This document shows positions 43,501 to 52,800 of a stretch of 64,000 nt of DNA, in pieces. The stretch is from Tritrichomonas musculus (lineage: Eukaryota > Parabasalia > Tritrichomonadida > Tritrichomonadidae), in contig JAPFFF010000006.1 of the NCBI GenBank assembly GCA_039105265.1, forward strand, positions 2,790,001 through 2,854,000, given 5' to 3'. The notes below the pieces were generated by a model. That model saw nothing but the letters and a program-made list of their open reading frames with translations. It searched no databases and was not told the origin of the DNA. The position numbers and the translations under genes were made by a program. How positions within the stretch are numbered: the stretch's first letter is position 1; the number at the start of each line of letters is the position of its first letter.

Positions 43501-45054
43501 ATCAGCGAGATGAAATCAGAAAATGAACGTATTGTCAACAACTACGAAAACAAGATCAGCGAAATGAAGTCTGAAATTGAACGTATTGTCAACAACTACG
43601 AAAGCAAGATCAGTGACATGAAATCAGAAATGACAAGAGAAATTGAAAATGTTAAGAACAACTACGAAAGCAAGATCAGCGAGATGAAATCAGAAAATGA
43701 ACGTATTGTCAACAACTACGAAAACAAGATCAGCGAAATGAAGTCTGAAATTGAACGTGTTGTTAACAACTACGAAAGCAAGATTAATGACATGAAATCA
43801 GAAATGACAAGAGAAATTGAAAATGTCAAGAACAACTACGAAAGCAAGATCAGTGACATGAAATCCGAAAATGAACGCGTTGTAAACAACTATGAAAACA
43901 AGGTCAATGAAATGAAATCAGAAGTTGAACGTGTCAACAATGTTGTCCGTGAAACAGAACGTAAAGCACAAGAAGACCATCAAAACTTAACACGTGAAAT
44001 TGAATCAAGAAACAATGAAATCCAGAACAAGAACACAGAAATCCAAAACTGCAACAGCAAGATCTCCAACATGACATCAGAAATCGAACGTGTCAACACA
44101 GTGTTAAGTGAAACGCAAAACAAGGGCCAAGAAGAAACAACAAGCCTCAAGAGTGAAATCGAAAGCTTGAAGAGAGACGCACAAGCAGACCACGACAAAT
44201 TATCAGACGAAATCCAACGATTGAACTCACAAATCTCAAGCATGTCATCAGAAATCAGCAACTACAAGTCAACAATTGAAAGCTTGAACTCAAAGATCGG
44301 CGACTTGAACAATGAAATTGAACGCTTAAGACAAGAATTGTCAGAAACACAACGTAAAGCTTCTGAAGATCATGACAACATGCAACACGAAATCGATGTC
44401 TTGAACTCAAAGATCTTCGAATTAACATCTGAAATTGAACGCTTGAAGAGTGAATTAGCCAGTGCACAACGCGATGCACAACAAGATCATGACAACTTAT
44501 CAAGCGAAATCGAAAGATTGAAGCAAGAATTGTCACAAACACAACATGATGCACAACAAGACCATGACAACTTATCACGTGAAATCCAAGACAAGAACTC
44601 AGAAATCGATAACTTGAACTCAAAGATCTTCGAAATGACTTCTGAAATCGATCGCTTAAAGATGGAATTGGAACAAACACAACGTTCAGCACAACAAGAT
44701 CATGACAACTTGTCAGCCGAAATCGAAAGACTGAAGGCTGAAATTGAACGTTTGACCAGTGAATTATCAGAAACACAACGTTCAGCACAACAAGACCATG
44801 ACAACTTGTCAGCCGAAATCGAAAGATTGAAGCAAGAATTGGCACAAACACAGCGTGATGCTCAACAAGACCATGACAACTTATCAGCCGAAATCGAAAG
44901 ACTCAAGATGGAAATCTCACAATTGAATGTCAAGTTGACCGAAACAATCCAGAACGCAGAAATCGATCACAACAACCTTTGCCAGCTCATCGAGAAATAC
45001 AAGAAGGCATTGATTGAAATCGGTGACATTGATGACGCAGCACTTGCTAACTAA
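31573..45054 (+). CDS. Giant tandem-CH-domain coiled-coil protein, copy 2 (4,493 aa)
   Basis: One open frame of 4,493 codons. The CH1-CH2 head (about residues 9-232) is identical in protein sequence to copy 3 and differs from copy 1 only at residue 2. Three 32-residue Ala/Glu/Lys repeats follow, then only about 17-18 units of the 35-residue repeat (33421-35268). After this comes the longest 21-residue/heptad-multiple region of the three genes (35269 to about 42100), with more TNEISRLNSEIENYKQQIEQ and NDLTRELEEKNREIEQ modules. The C-terminal coil matches the other copies, but one NVKNNYESKIS block is shorter than in copy 1 and the text reads KIFEMTSEID where copies 1 and 3 have KIFELTAEID. Expected role as for copy 1: actin-binding head on a very long rod, inferred only. 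Its promoter lies in the duplicated spacer. Confidence 0.92.
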   Translation: MNTTRSEDWIPLQIKVFTRWVNGQLKAGNCEQIGEITKDLSNGVPLVELAEILTKKDAPVKWAKTPKRNIDQVMNCDLSVDMFTKDGVKIIGISGKDINDNNEKLILGFVWSLILHYSIGGAVTDSKDNNSGKKTAKNALLEWAIGRTSEYPNVNKFTPYSVSMCALLDSYLPDKINYYSLNPSDVEGNAMLACKVMEEIGIPVYVMPEDLTSSGDKVDEKTLLTQLAAAKVVLENLKGKEIDAEKFAKEKADAEKAAREQAEAEAKAKADAERAQREKEEAERMARDKAEQDRLAQEKADAEAKAEAERLAREKAEADAKAEADRLAQEKADAEAKAEAERLAREKAEADAKAEADRLAQEKADAEAKAEAERLAREKAEADAKAEADRLAKERAEAEAKAAAERDDLLAEIERLKKLLAETETDRDNWKEKYMVAHAHEEQLMKDNADLQAKIESLKNELSETQRKAQEDHDNLSAQIDNLKKELSDTKEQAKVDHDNLTAEIEKLKIEAKEDHDNLTAEINKLNSELEGLNNKVAELTSTVEAKDREIESLNGKVAELESTVEAKDREIEALNGKISELQSEVENYKQQIEALNGKVAELQSTVEAKDREIEALNGKINEMASTIESLNGQIAELQSTVEAKNREIEALNGKINELQSTIESLNGQIAELQSTVEAKNREIEALNGKISELQSTIESLNGQIAELQSTVEAKNREIEALNGKISEMTATIEALNGKISELQSTIESLNGQIAELQSTVEAKNREIEALNGKISEMTATIEALNGKISELQSTIEGLNGQIAELQSTVEAKNREIEALNGKISEMTATIELLNGKIAELQSTVEAKNREIESLNGKISELQSTIEGLNGQIAELQSTVEAKNREIESLNGKINELQSTIEGLNGKIAELQSTVEAKDREIEALNGKINELQSTIEGLNGQIAELQSTVEAKNREIEALNGKINELQSTIEGLNGQIAELQSTVEAKNREIEALNGKINELQSTIEGLNGQIAELQSTVEAKNREIEALNGKINELQSTIEGLNGQIAELQSTVEAKNREIESLNGKISELQSTIEGLNGQIAELQSTVEAKNREIEALNGKINELQSTIEGLNGQIAELQSTVEAKNREIEALNGKISEMTATIESLNGKINEMASTIESLNGQIAELQSTVEAKNREIEALNGKINELQSTIEGLNGQIAELQSTVEAKNREIEALNGKISEMTATIESLNGKISELQSTIEAKDREIESLNGKISELTNEVSRLNSEIENYKQQIEQLNNKISELQSTIEAKDREIESLNGKISELTSTIESLNSKISELQSTIEAKDREIESLNGKISELQSEIENLKQQIEGLNNKISELQSTIEAKDREIESLNGKISELQSTIEAKDREIESLNGKISELTSTIESLNSKISELQSTIEAKDREIESLNGKISELQSEIENLKQQIEGLNNKISELQSTIEAKDREIESLNGKISELQSTIEAKDREIESLNGKISELQSEIANLKQQIEQLNSKISELQSTIEAKDREIESLNGKITELTNEVSRLNSEIENYKQQIEQLNSKISELQSTIEAKDREIESLNGKISELTSTIESLNSKISELQSTIEAKDREIESLNGKISELQSTIEAKDREIESLNGKISELQSEIANLKQQIEQLNSKISDLTRELEEKNREIEQLNSKISELQSTIEAKDREIESLNGKITELTNEVSRLNSEIENYKQQIEQLNNKISELQSTIEAKDREIESLNGKISELTSTIESLNSKISELQSTIEAKDREIESLNGKISELQSEIENLKQQIEGLNNKISELQSTIEAKDREIESLNGKISELQSTIEAKDREIESLNGKISELTSTIESLNSKISELQSTIEAKDREIESLNGKISELQSEIENLKQQIEGLNNKISELQSTIEAKDREIESLNGKISELQSTIEAKDREIESLNGKISELQSEIANLKQQIEQLNSKISELQSTIEAKDREIESLNGKITELTSTIESLNSKISELQSTIEAKDREIESLNGKISELTSTIESLNSKISELQSTIEAKDREIESLNGKISELTSTIESLNSKISELQSTIEAKDREIESLNGKITELTNEVSRLNSEIENYKQQIEQLNNKISELQSTIEAKDREIESLNGKISELTSTIESLNSKISELQSTIEAKDREIESLNGKISELQSEIENLKQQIEGLNNKISELQSTIEAKDREIESLNGKITELTSTIESLNSKISELQSTIEAKDREIESLNGKISELTSTIESLNSKISELQSTIEAKDREIESLNGKISELTSTIESLNSKISELQSTIEAKDREIESLNGKITELTNEVSRLNSEIENYKQQIEQLNNKISELQSTIEAKDREIESLNGKISELTSTIESLNSKISELQSTIEAKDREIESLNGKISELQSEIENLKQQIEGLNNKISELQSTIEAKDREIESLNGKITELTNEISRLNSEIENYKQQIEQLNSKISELQSTIEAKDREIESLNGKISELQSEIENLKQQIEQLNSKISELQSTIEAKDREIESLNGKISELTNEISRLNSEIENYKQQIEQLNSKISELQSTIEAKDREIESLNGKISELTSTIESLNSKISELTNEISRLNSEIENYKQQIEQLNNKISELQSTIEAKDREIESLNGKITELTNEVSRLNSEIENYKQQIEQLNGKINDLTRELEEKNREIEQLNSKISELQSTIEAKDREIESLNGKISELQSTIESLNSKISELTNEISRLNSEIENYKQQIEQLNSKISELQSTIEAKDREIESLNGKISELTSTIESLNSKISELTNEISRLNSEIENYKQQIEQLNNKISELQSTIEAKDREIESLNGKITELTNEVSRLNSEIENYKQQIEQLNGKINDLTRELEEKNREIEQLNSKISELQSTIEAKDREIESLNGKISELQSTIESLNSKISELTNEISRLNSEIENYKQQIEQLNGKINDLTRELEEKNREIEQLNSKISELQSTIEAKDREIESLNSKISELTNEISRLNSEIENYKQQIEQLNNKINDLTRELEEKNREIEQLNSKISELQSTIEAKDREIESLNNKINELQSTIESLNSKISELTNEISRLNSEIENYKQQIEQLNNKISELQSTIEAKDREIESLNSKISELTNEISRLNSEIENYKQQIEQLNSKINDLTRELEEKNREIEQLNSKISELQSTIEAKDREIESLNNKINELQSTIESLNSKISELTNEISRLNSEIENYKQQIEQLNNKISELQSTIEAKDREIESLNSKISELTNEISRLNSEIENYKQQIEQLNGKINDLTRELEEKNREIEQLNSKISELQSTIEAKDREIESLNSKISELTNEISRLNSEIENYKQQIEQLNNKISELQSTIEAKDREIESLNSKISELTNEISRLNSEIENYKQKTEQLNSKINDLTRELEEKNREIEQLNSKISELQSTIEAQDREIESLNSKISELTNEISRLNSEIENYKQQIEQLNNKINDLTRELEEKNREIEQLNSKITELTREIENKDREIEKLNGKINDLNNEINNYKQQIETLNNKISELTSTIQTLNSKISELTREIENKDREIEKLNNEINNYKQQIENLNNKISEMTSTIQELNSKISELTRDIQNKDREIEKLNNEINNYKQQIENLNNKISEMTSTIQELNNKISEMTREIQNLNSKITELTREVENKDREIEKLNNEINNYKQQIENLNNKISEMTSTIQELNSKISELTRDIQNKDREIEKLNNEINNYKQQIETLNNKVSELQSTIESKNTEIQNLNNKVTELTREIERVNNVLRETERKAQQDHDNLTREIENLNNKVTELTRTIESKNTEIQNLNNKVTELTRTIESKNTEIQNLNNKVTELTRTIESKNTEIQNLNNKVTELTRTIESKNTEIQNLNNKVSEMKSEIERITNNYENKISELKSEMTKEIERITNNYESKINEMKSEMTREIENVKNNYESKISEMKSENERIVNNYENKISEMKSEIERIVNNYESKISDMKSEMTREIENVKNNYESKISEMKSENERIVNNYENKISEMKSEIERVVNNYESKINDMKSEMTREIENVKNNYESKISDMKSENERVVNNYENKVNEMKSEVERVNNVVRETERKAQEDHQNLTREIESRNNEIQNKNTEIQNCNSKISNMTSEIERVNTVLSETQNKGQEETTSLKSEIESLKRDAQADHDKLSDEIQRLNSQISSMSSEISNYKSTIESLNSKIGDLNNEIERLRQELSETQRKASEDHDNMQHEIDVLNSKIFELTSEIERLKSELASAQRDAQQDHDNLSSEIERLKQELSQTQHDAQQDHDNLSREIQDKNSEIDNLNSKIFEMTSEIDRLKMELEQTQRSAQQDHDNLSAEIERLKAEIERLTSELSETQRSAQQDHDNLSAEIERLKQELAQTQRDAQQDHDNLSAEIERLKMEISQLNVKLTETIQNAEIDHNNLCQLIEKYKKALIEIGDIDDAALAN
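33421..35268 (+). repeat. 105-bp tandem array in giant gene 2 (~17-18 units)
   Basis: Same 35-residue unit as gene 1 but far fewer copies. Some 42-bp (14-residue) inserts reading SEMTATIEALNGKI break the 105-bp period without leaving the heptad register. Confidence 0.88.
35269..42100 (+). repeat. Heptad-multiple repeat region with segmental duplications in giant gene 2
   Basis: A ~0.86-kb block at 35356-36219 recurs at 36721-37584 (offset 1,365 bp = 65 x 21). A 588-bp (28 x 21) tandem duplication has equivalent points at 39301 and 39889. A 399-bp (19 x 21) offset separates 40665 and 41064. All offsets preserve both frame and heptad register. Confidence 0.8.
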
Positions 45055-46818
45055 AGCCAAACACCAAATGCAACATAGCATAGATAATAGATAATAGAGA
45101 ATAGATTTTATAGATTCATCATGATTATGAATAAATAATTAATTTTAAAATTCTTTTTTTTTTTGATCACTTCAACATCAATGAATTGTTTTCTAATCAT
45201 TGAATGAAAACTGTCAAATATATTCAAATATCAATTTATAGAAAATGCATAAGAATAATGAATTTTCATCAAAAGGAAATGATCTACGTCTCTTGGCTTC
45301 CTGCATTTTTTTTAGTGAAAATTTATTATGAACATTCTCAGTGTTTTTACTGAGTTTCTGGCTTCAGTTCAGAAAAAAATTGCTTTTGAGGTGATAAATA
45401 AAAACTATCTTTCTACTTTTGAGAAAAAATACATCACAGCTTACAAATAAAGCTTTTATTAGAAGTTCAAACTGAAAATGTTCAATGGATTTAATAAGTG
45501 GCGCAATACTATGGTGATGAAAAATAATACTCATCAAAATGATATGTATTGAGTAAATACTTGATTTTTGAAAGCTGAAATGATGAAAAAATGAAATTGA
45601 ACAATTGAACAAGTAATAACATTTCAATGCGACTGAGTAAATACACAATAGTTAACGAGAAAACAATTTTTATATATTATAACAACCATTATTTTTTAAA
45701 TAATACAGTCACAATTGTATACTTGAAAAAATTAAAAAATAATTTTTTCAAAAATATGATATTGAATTCAATTTATTCATAAATGAGATTTAATACAAGT
45801 TATACAATATATTTGTTTTGATTCTTTCGATTTTGTTTATCAAAAAATTGTAATAAAGAAAATGAGAAAAAAACAATTATTTCAATTATATAAATAAAAT
45901 CGAAAATGCAATATGGTAGAAAATGTTTGCTTATTTTCAGGAGAATATTGGTGATTCTCTTTGAATCTGGATAAAAACGTACAAAGTTTGATCACCTTAA
46001 GAAAAATTGAATATAACCATATAAAAAATATAGAAAAAGTTTCTATATTTTCTATCACTTACATTTGAGAGGTATATAAAAAGATAATTGAGAGATTTAC
46101 TTTTTAACTTTCATTTGAATGAATTCGTTGATGTAATTTTGTGATCACGCTTTTATTTTCCATTAAAATGATTATATTTTATTGATCAATATCGAAAAAA
46201 ATGAAAGAAATATTTCTTATGAAATATTATAAAAAGATATAAAATGAGAAGCCAATCATTGAATGTGAGATTTTTCTCAATTTGTTCAATAAATATCCTA
46301 CTTAAATAAAGAGGGATTAATAAATATATAATAAAAAGATAATAAAGTATCATTATAGTAATAAATATATATTATTATAATATACAGAAAATATCATATA
46401 ATAAGAAATGAAAGAAATAAAAAAGCCCAAATCATTTGAAAGAGAAGAGAATGATTGAAAAATTGAGAACTGTTGAGAAATATTGAGAAATAATAAGAAA
46501 TATTGTAAAAAAATCAAAATTTCATAAAAAATAATAATACAAATATTGAAAAGATAAAAAATATAATTTAAGAAATTTCAATTATCTTAATCTTTTTGAA
46601 TTTTTGAATTCTAATATCTCCAATGTTTCAATTTTATGAAACAAGAAACATTCATATCTCAATATATTTACTAAATAAACCAATATATTATGATATAATT
46701 ACAAATATAAATATATATTAAAAATAATATATGCCAATCAAATATAATAAATCAAAAATGGTGAATTTTTTCTTTATAAATTAATTTTTAAATGAGAATG
46801 ATTGAAAATAAAATGAGC
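45055..46818. repeat. Spacer between giant genes 2 and 3 (copy B of the duplicated spacer)
   Basis: Nearly identical to 29751-31528. I see a handful of substitutions and short length changes in the first ~600 bases (shorter T run, one fewer TAGATAA unit) and none in the last ~1.2 kb. No gene is supported. The 94-codon minus-strand frame (45364-45648) is conserved only because the spacer is duplicated. Confidence 0.85.
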
Positions 46819-46862
46819 ATTCATCTCATTTTTTTATTTTAAAAATAATCAATAATAATACC
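46819..46862 (+). promoter_or_regulatory. Conserved core promoter/leader of giant gene 3
   Basis: Identical to the leader of gene 2, with TCATTT at 46826-46831 and the same aaaatgag/ctcatttt dyad over the putative start site. Confidence 0.5.
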
Positions 46863-49800
46863 ATGAATACAACAAGATCAGAAGATTGGATTCCACTTCA
46901 AATCAAAGTTTTCACAAGATGGGTGAACGGCCAACTTAAAGCAGGAAACTGCGAACAAATCGGAGAAATCACGAAAGATTTATCAAACGGTGTTCCTTTA
47001 GTTGAACTTGCAGAAATATTAACCAAAAAAGATGCCCCAGTTAAATGGGCGAAAACACCAAAACGAAATATCGATCAAGTTATGAACTGTGATTTATCCG
47101 TCGACATGTTTACGAAAGATGGAGTTAAAATTATTGGAATTAGTGGTAAAGATATCAACGATAACAACGAGAAACTTATTTTAGGGTTTGTCTGGTCACT
47201 TATTTTACACTATTCCATCGGTGGTGCCGTTACCGACAGCAAAGATAACAATTCAGGCAAGAAAACAGCAAAGAATGCCTTATTAGAGTGGGCGATTGGA
47301 CGAACATCGGAATATCCAAACGTTAACAAATTTACACCATATTCAGTTTCAATGTGCGCTTTATTAGATTCATACCTTCCAGACAAGATCAACTATTATT
47401 CGCTTAATCCATCCGATGTTGAAGGTAATGCAATGTTAGCATGCAAAGTTATGGAAGAGATCGGCATCCCAGTTTACGTTATGCCAGAAGATTTGACATC
47501 GAGTGGTGACAAAGTTGATGAGAAGACCCTTCTCACACAACTTGCAGCTGCCAAAGTTGTCCTTGAAAATTTGAAAGGAAAAGAAATCGATGCCGAAAAG
47601 TTTGCCAAAGAGAAGGCCGATGCCGAGAAAGCAGCAAGAGAACAAGCAGAAGCAGAAGCGAAAGCGAAAGCCGATGCAGAACGCGCACAACGAGAGAAAG
47701 AGGAGGCAGAAAGAATGGCACGTGATAAAGCAGAGCAAGATCGACTAGCTCAAGAGAAGGCAGATGCAGAAGCGAAAGCCGAAGCCGAACGTCTGGCACG
47801 TGAAAAAGCAGAAGCAGATGCAAAAGCAGAAGCAGACCGCTTAGCCAAAGAAAGAGCGGAAGCAGAAGCGAAGGCAGCAGCAGAACGTGACGACTTATTA
47901 GCCGAAATTGAAAGATTAAAGAAATTACTTGCAGAAACAGAAACGGACAGAGACAATTGGAAAGAGAAATACATGGTTGCACATGCACACGAAGAACAAT
48001 TGATGAAAGACAACGCTGATTTACAAGCAAAAATTGAAAGTTTGAAGAACGAATTATCAGAAACACAACGTAAGGCACAAGAAGATCACGATAACCTTTC
48101 GGCACAAATCGATAACTTAAAGAAGGAATTGTCAGACACTAAAGAACAAGCCAAAGTTGATCACGATAACTTAACCGCCGAAATTGAAAAATTAAAGATC
48201 GAAGCCAAAGAAGATCACGACAACTTAACCGCTGAAATTAACAAATTGAATTCAGAACTCGAAGGACTTAACAACAAGGTTGCCGAGTTAACTTCTACAG
48301 TCGAAGCCAAAGACAGAGAAATCGAATCACTCAACGGAAAGGTTGCTGAACTGGAATCAACAGTTGAAGCCAAAGATAGAGAAATTGAAGCCCTCAATGG
48401 CAAGATTTCTGAATTACAATCAGAAGTCGAAAATTACAAGCAACAAATCGAAGCTCTCAACGGCAAGGTTGCTGAATTACAATCTACTGTTGAAGCTAAA
48501 GATAGAGAAATCGAAGCACTCAACGGCAAGATCAACGAAATGGCATCAACAATTGAATCACTCAATGGACAAATTGCCGAATTACAATCAACAGTTGAAT
48601 CACTCAACGGACAAATTGCAGAATTACAATCAACAGTTGAAGCTAAGAACAGAGAGATCGAAGCACTCAACGGCAAGATCAACGAATTACAGTCAACAAT
48701 CGAAGGCCTCAACGGACAAATTGCCGAATTACAATCCACAGTTGAAGCCAAGAACAGAGAGATCGAAGCACTCAATGGCAAGATCAACGAATTACAGTCA
48801 ACAATTGAATCACTCAACGGACAAATTGCCGAATTACAATCCACAGTTGAAGCCAAGAACAGAGAGATCGAAGCCCTCAACGGCAAGATCAGCGAGATGA
48901 CAGCCACAATCGAATCACTCAACGGCAAGATCGCTGAACTTCAATCCACAGTTGAAGCCAAGAACAGAGAGATCGAAGCACTCAACGGCAAGATCAGCGA
49001 ATTACAATCAACAATCGAAGGCCTCAACGGACAAATTGCCGAATTACAATCCACAGTTGAAGCCAAGAACAGAGAGATCGAAGCACTCAACGGCAAGATC
49101 AACGAATTACAATCAACAATCGAAGGACTCAACGGACAAATCGCTGAACTTCAATCCACAGTTGAAGCCAAGAACAGAGAGATCGAAGCCCTCAATGGCA
49201 AGATCAGCGAATTACAGTCAACAATTGAATCACTCAACGGACAAATTACCGAATTACAATCCACAGTTGAAGCTAAGAACAGAGAGATCGAAGCACTCAA
49301 TGGCAAGATCAACGAATTACAGTCAACAATTGAATCACTCAACGGACAAATTGCCGAATTACAATCCACAGTTGAAGCTAAGAACAGAGAGATCGAAGCA
49401 CTCAATGGCAAGATCAACGAATTACAATCAACAATTGAATCACTCAACGGACAAATTGCCGAATTACAATCCACAGTTGAAGCCAAGAACAGAGAGATCG
49501 AAGCCCTCAATGGCAAGATCAGCGAGATGACAGCCACAATCGAATCACTCAATGGACAAATTGCCGAATTACAATCCACAGTTGAAGCCAAGAACAGAGA
49601 GATCGAAGCACTCAATGGCAAGATCAACGAATTACAGTCAACAATTGAATCACTCAACGGACAAATTGCCGAATTACAATCCACAGTTGAAGCCAAGAAC
49701 AGAGAGATCGAAGCCCTCAACGGCAAGATCAGCGAGATGACAGCCACAATCGAATCACTCAATGGACAAATTGCCGAATTACAATCCACAGTTGAAGCCA

Positions 49801-52800
49801 AGAACAGAGAGATCGAAGCACTCAATGGCAAGATCAGCGAGATGACAGCCACAATCGAATCACTCAATGGACAAATTGCAGAATTACAATCCACAGTTGA
49901 AGCCAAGAACAGAGAGATCGAAGCACTCAACGGCAAGATCAGCGAATTACAATCAACAATCGAAGGACTCAACGGACAAATTGCCGAATTACAATCCACA
50001 GTTGAAGCCAAGAACAGAGAGATCGAAGCACTCAATGGCAAGATCAACGAATTACAGTCAACAATTGAATCACTCAACGGACAAATTGCCGAATTACAAT
50101 CCACAGTTGAAGCCAAGAACAGAGAGATCGAAGCCCTCAATGGCAAGATCAGCGAGATGACAGCCACAATCGAATCACTCAATGGACAAATTGCCGAATT
50201 ACAATCCACAGTTGAAGCCAAGAACAGAGAGATCGAAGCACTCAATGGCAAGATCAGCGAGATGACAGCCACAATCGAATCACTCAATGGACAAATTGCA
50301 GAATTACAATCCACAGTTGAAGCCAAGAACAGAGAGATCGAAGCACTCAACGGCAAGATCAGCGAATTACAATCAACAATCGAAGGACTCAACGGACAAA
50401 TTGCCGAATTACAATCCACAGTTGAAGCTAAGAACAGAGAGATCGAAGCACTCAACGGCAAGATCAGCGAATTACAGTCAACAATCGAATCACTCAACAA
50501 CAAAATCAGTGAAATGACAGCCACAATTGAATCACTCAACGGAAAGATCAGCGAGTTACAATCAGAAATCGAGAACCTCAAACAACAAATTGAACAACTC
50601 AACAGCAAGATTTCAGAATTACAATCAACAATCGAAGCCAAAGACAGAGAAATCGAATCCCTCAACGGCAAGATCAACGAATTGAATTCAACAATTGAAT
50701 CTCTCAATGGTAAGATTGCTGAATTACAATCCACAGTTGAAGCTAAAGAAAGAGAAATCGAAGCACTCAACGGTAAGATCAGTGAAATGACAGCCACAAT
50801 TGAATCTCTCAACAACAAAATCAGTGAATTACAATCAACAATTGAAGCCAAAGACAGAGAGATCGAAAGCCTCAACGGAAAGATCACTGAATTGACCAAC
50901 GAAATCTCAAGATTGAACTCAGAAATTGAAAACTACAAACAACAAATCGAACAACTCAACAACAAGATCAGTGAATTACAATCAACAATCGAAGCCAAAG
51001 ACAGAGAGATCGAATCACTCAACGGAAAGATCAGCGAGTTACAATCAGAAATTGAGAACCTCAAACAACAAATCGAACAACTCAACAGCAAGATCAGTGA
51101 ATTACAATCAACAATCGAAGCCAAAGACAGAGAGATTGAATCACTCAACGGAAAGATCAGTGAATTACAATCAACAATCGAAGCCAAAGACAGAGAGATC
51201 GAATCACTCAACGGAAAGATCAGTGAATTACAATCAACAATCGAAGCCAAAGACAGAGAGATCGAAAGCCTCAACGGAAAGATCAGTGAATTGACCAACG
51301 AAATCTCAAGATTGAACTCAGAAATTGAAAACTACAAACAACAAATCGAACAACTCAACAGCAAGATCAGTGAATTACAATCAACAATCGAAGCCAAAGA
51401 CAGAGAGATTGAATCACTCAACGGAAAGATTTCTGAATTACAATCAACGATCGAAGCCAAAGATCGTGAGATTGAATCACTCAACGGAAAGATCACTGAA
51501 TTGACCAACGAAGTCTCAAGATTGAATTCTGAAATTGAGAACTACAAACAACAGATCGAACAACTCAACAGCAAGATCAGTGAATTACAATCAACAATCG
51601 AAGCCAAAGATCGTGAGATTGAATCACTCAACAGCAAGATCAGTGAATTACAATCAACAATCGAAGCCAAAGATCGTGAGATTGAATCACTCAACGGAAA
51701 GATCAGTGAATTACAATCAACAATCGAAGCCAAAGACAGAGAGATCGAATCACTCAATGGAAAGATCAGCGAGTTACAATCAGAAATTGAGAACCTCAAA
51801 CAACAAATCGAACAACTCAACAGCAAGATCAGTGAATTACAATCAACAATCGAAGCCAAAGATCGTGAGATTGAATCACTCAACGGAAAGATCAGTGAAT
51901 TAACATCTACAATTGAATCCCTCAACAGCAAGATTTCAGAATTACAATCAACAATCGAAGCTAAGGATCGTGAGATTGAATCACTCAACGGAAAGATCAC
52001 TGAATTGACCAACGAAATCTCAAGATTGAACTCAGAAATCGAAAACTACAAACAACAAATTGAACAACTCAACGGCAAGATCTCTGAATTACAATCAACG
52101 ATCGAATCACTCAACGGACAAATTGCCGAATTACAATCCACAGTTGAAGCTAAGAACAGAGAGATCGAAGCCCTCAACGGCAAGATCAGCGAAATGACAG
52201 CCACAATCGAAGCACTCAACGGCAAGATCAGCGAATTACAGTCAACAATCGAAGGACTCAACGGACAAATTGCCGAATTACAATCCACAGTTGAAGCCAA
52301 GAACAGAGAGATCGAAGCCCTCAACGGCAAGATCAGCGAGTTACAATCAACAATCGAAGGACTCAACGGAAAGATCAGTGAATTACAATCAACGATCGAA
52401 GCCAAAGACAGAGAGATCGAATCACTCAACGGAAAGATCAGCGAGTTACAATCAGAAATTGAGAACCTCAAACAACAAATCGAAGGACTCAACAACAAGA
52501 TCAGTGAATTACAATCAACAATCGAAGCCAAAGACAGAGAGATCGAATCACTCAACGGAAAGATCAGCGAGTTACAATCAGAAATTGAGAACCTCAAACA
52601 ACAAATCGAACAACTCAACAGCAAGATCAGTGAATTACAATCAACAATTGAAGCCAAGGACAGAGAGATTGAATCACTCAACGGAAAGATCAGTGAATTA
52701 CAATCAACAATCGAAGCCAAAGACAGAGAGATCGAAAGCCTCAACGGAAAGATCAGTGAATTGACCAACGAAATCTCAAGATTGAACTCAGAAATTGAAA

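Noticed and set aside
49151..50899. 582-codon antisense ORF and dozens of similar minus-strand and +1-frame ORFs in the giant genes
   Set aside because: They are by-products of tandem repeats whose period is a multiple of three. They carry Leu/Ser/Ile- or Lys/Ser/Asn-rich repeats with no domain.
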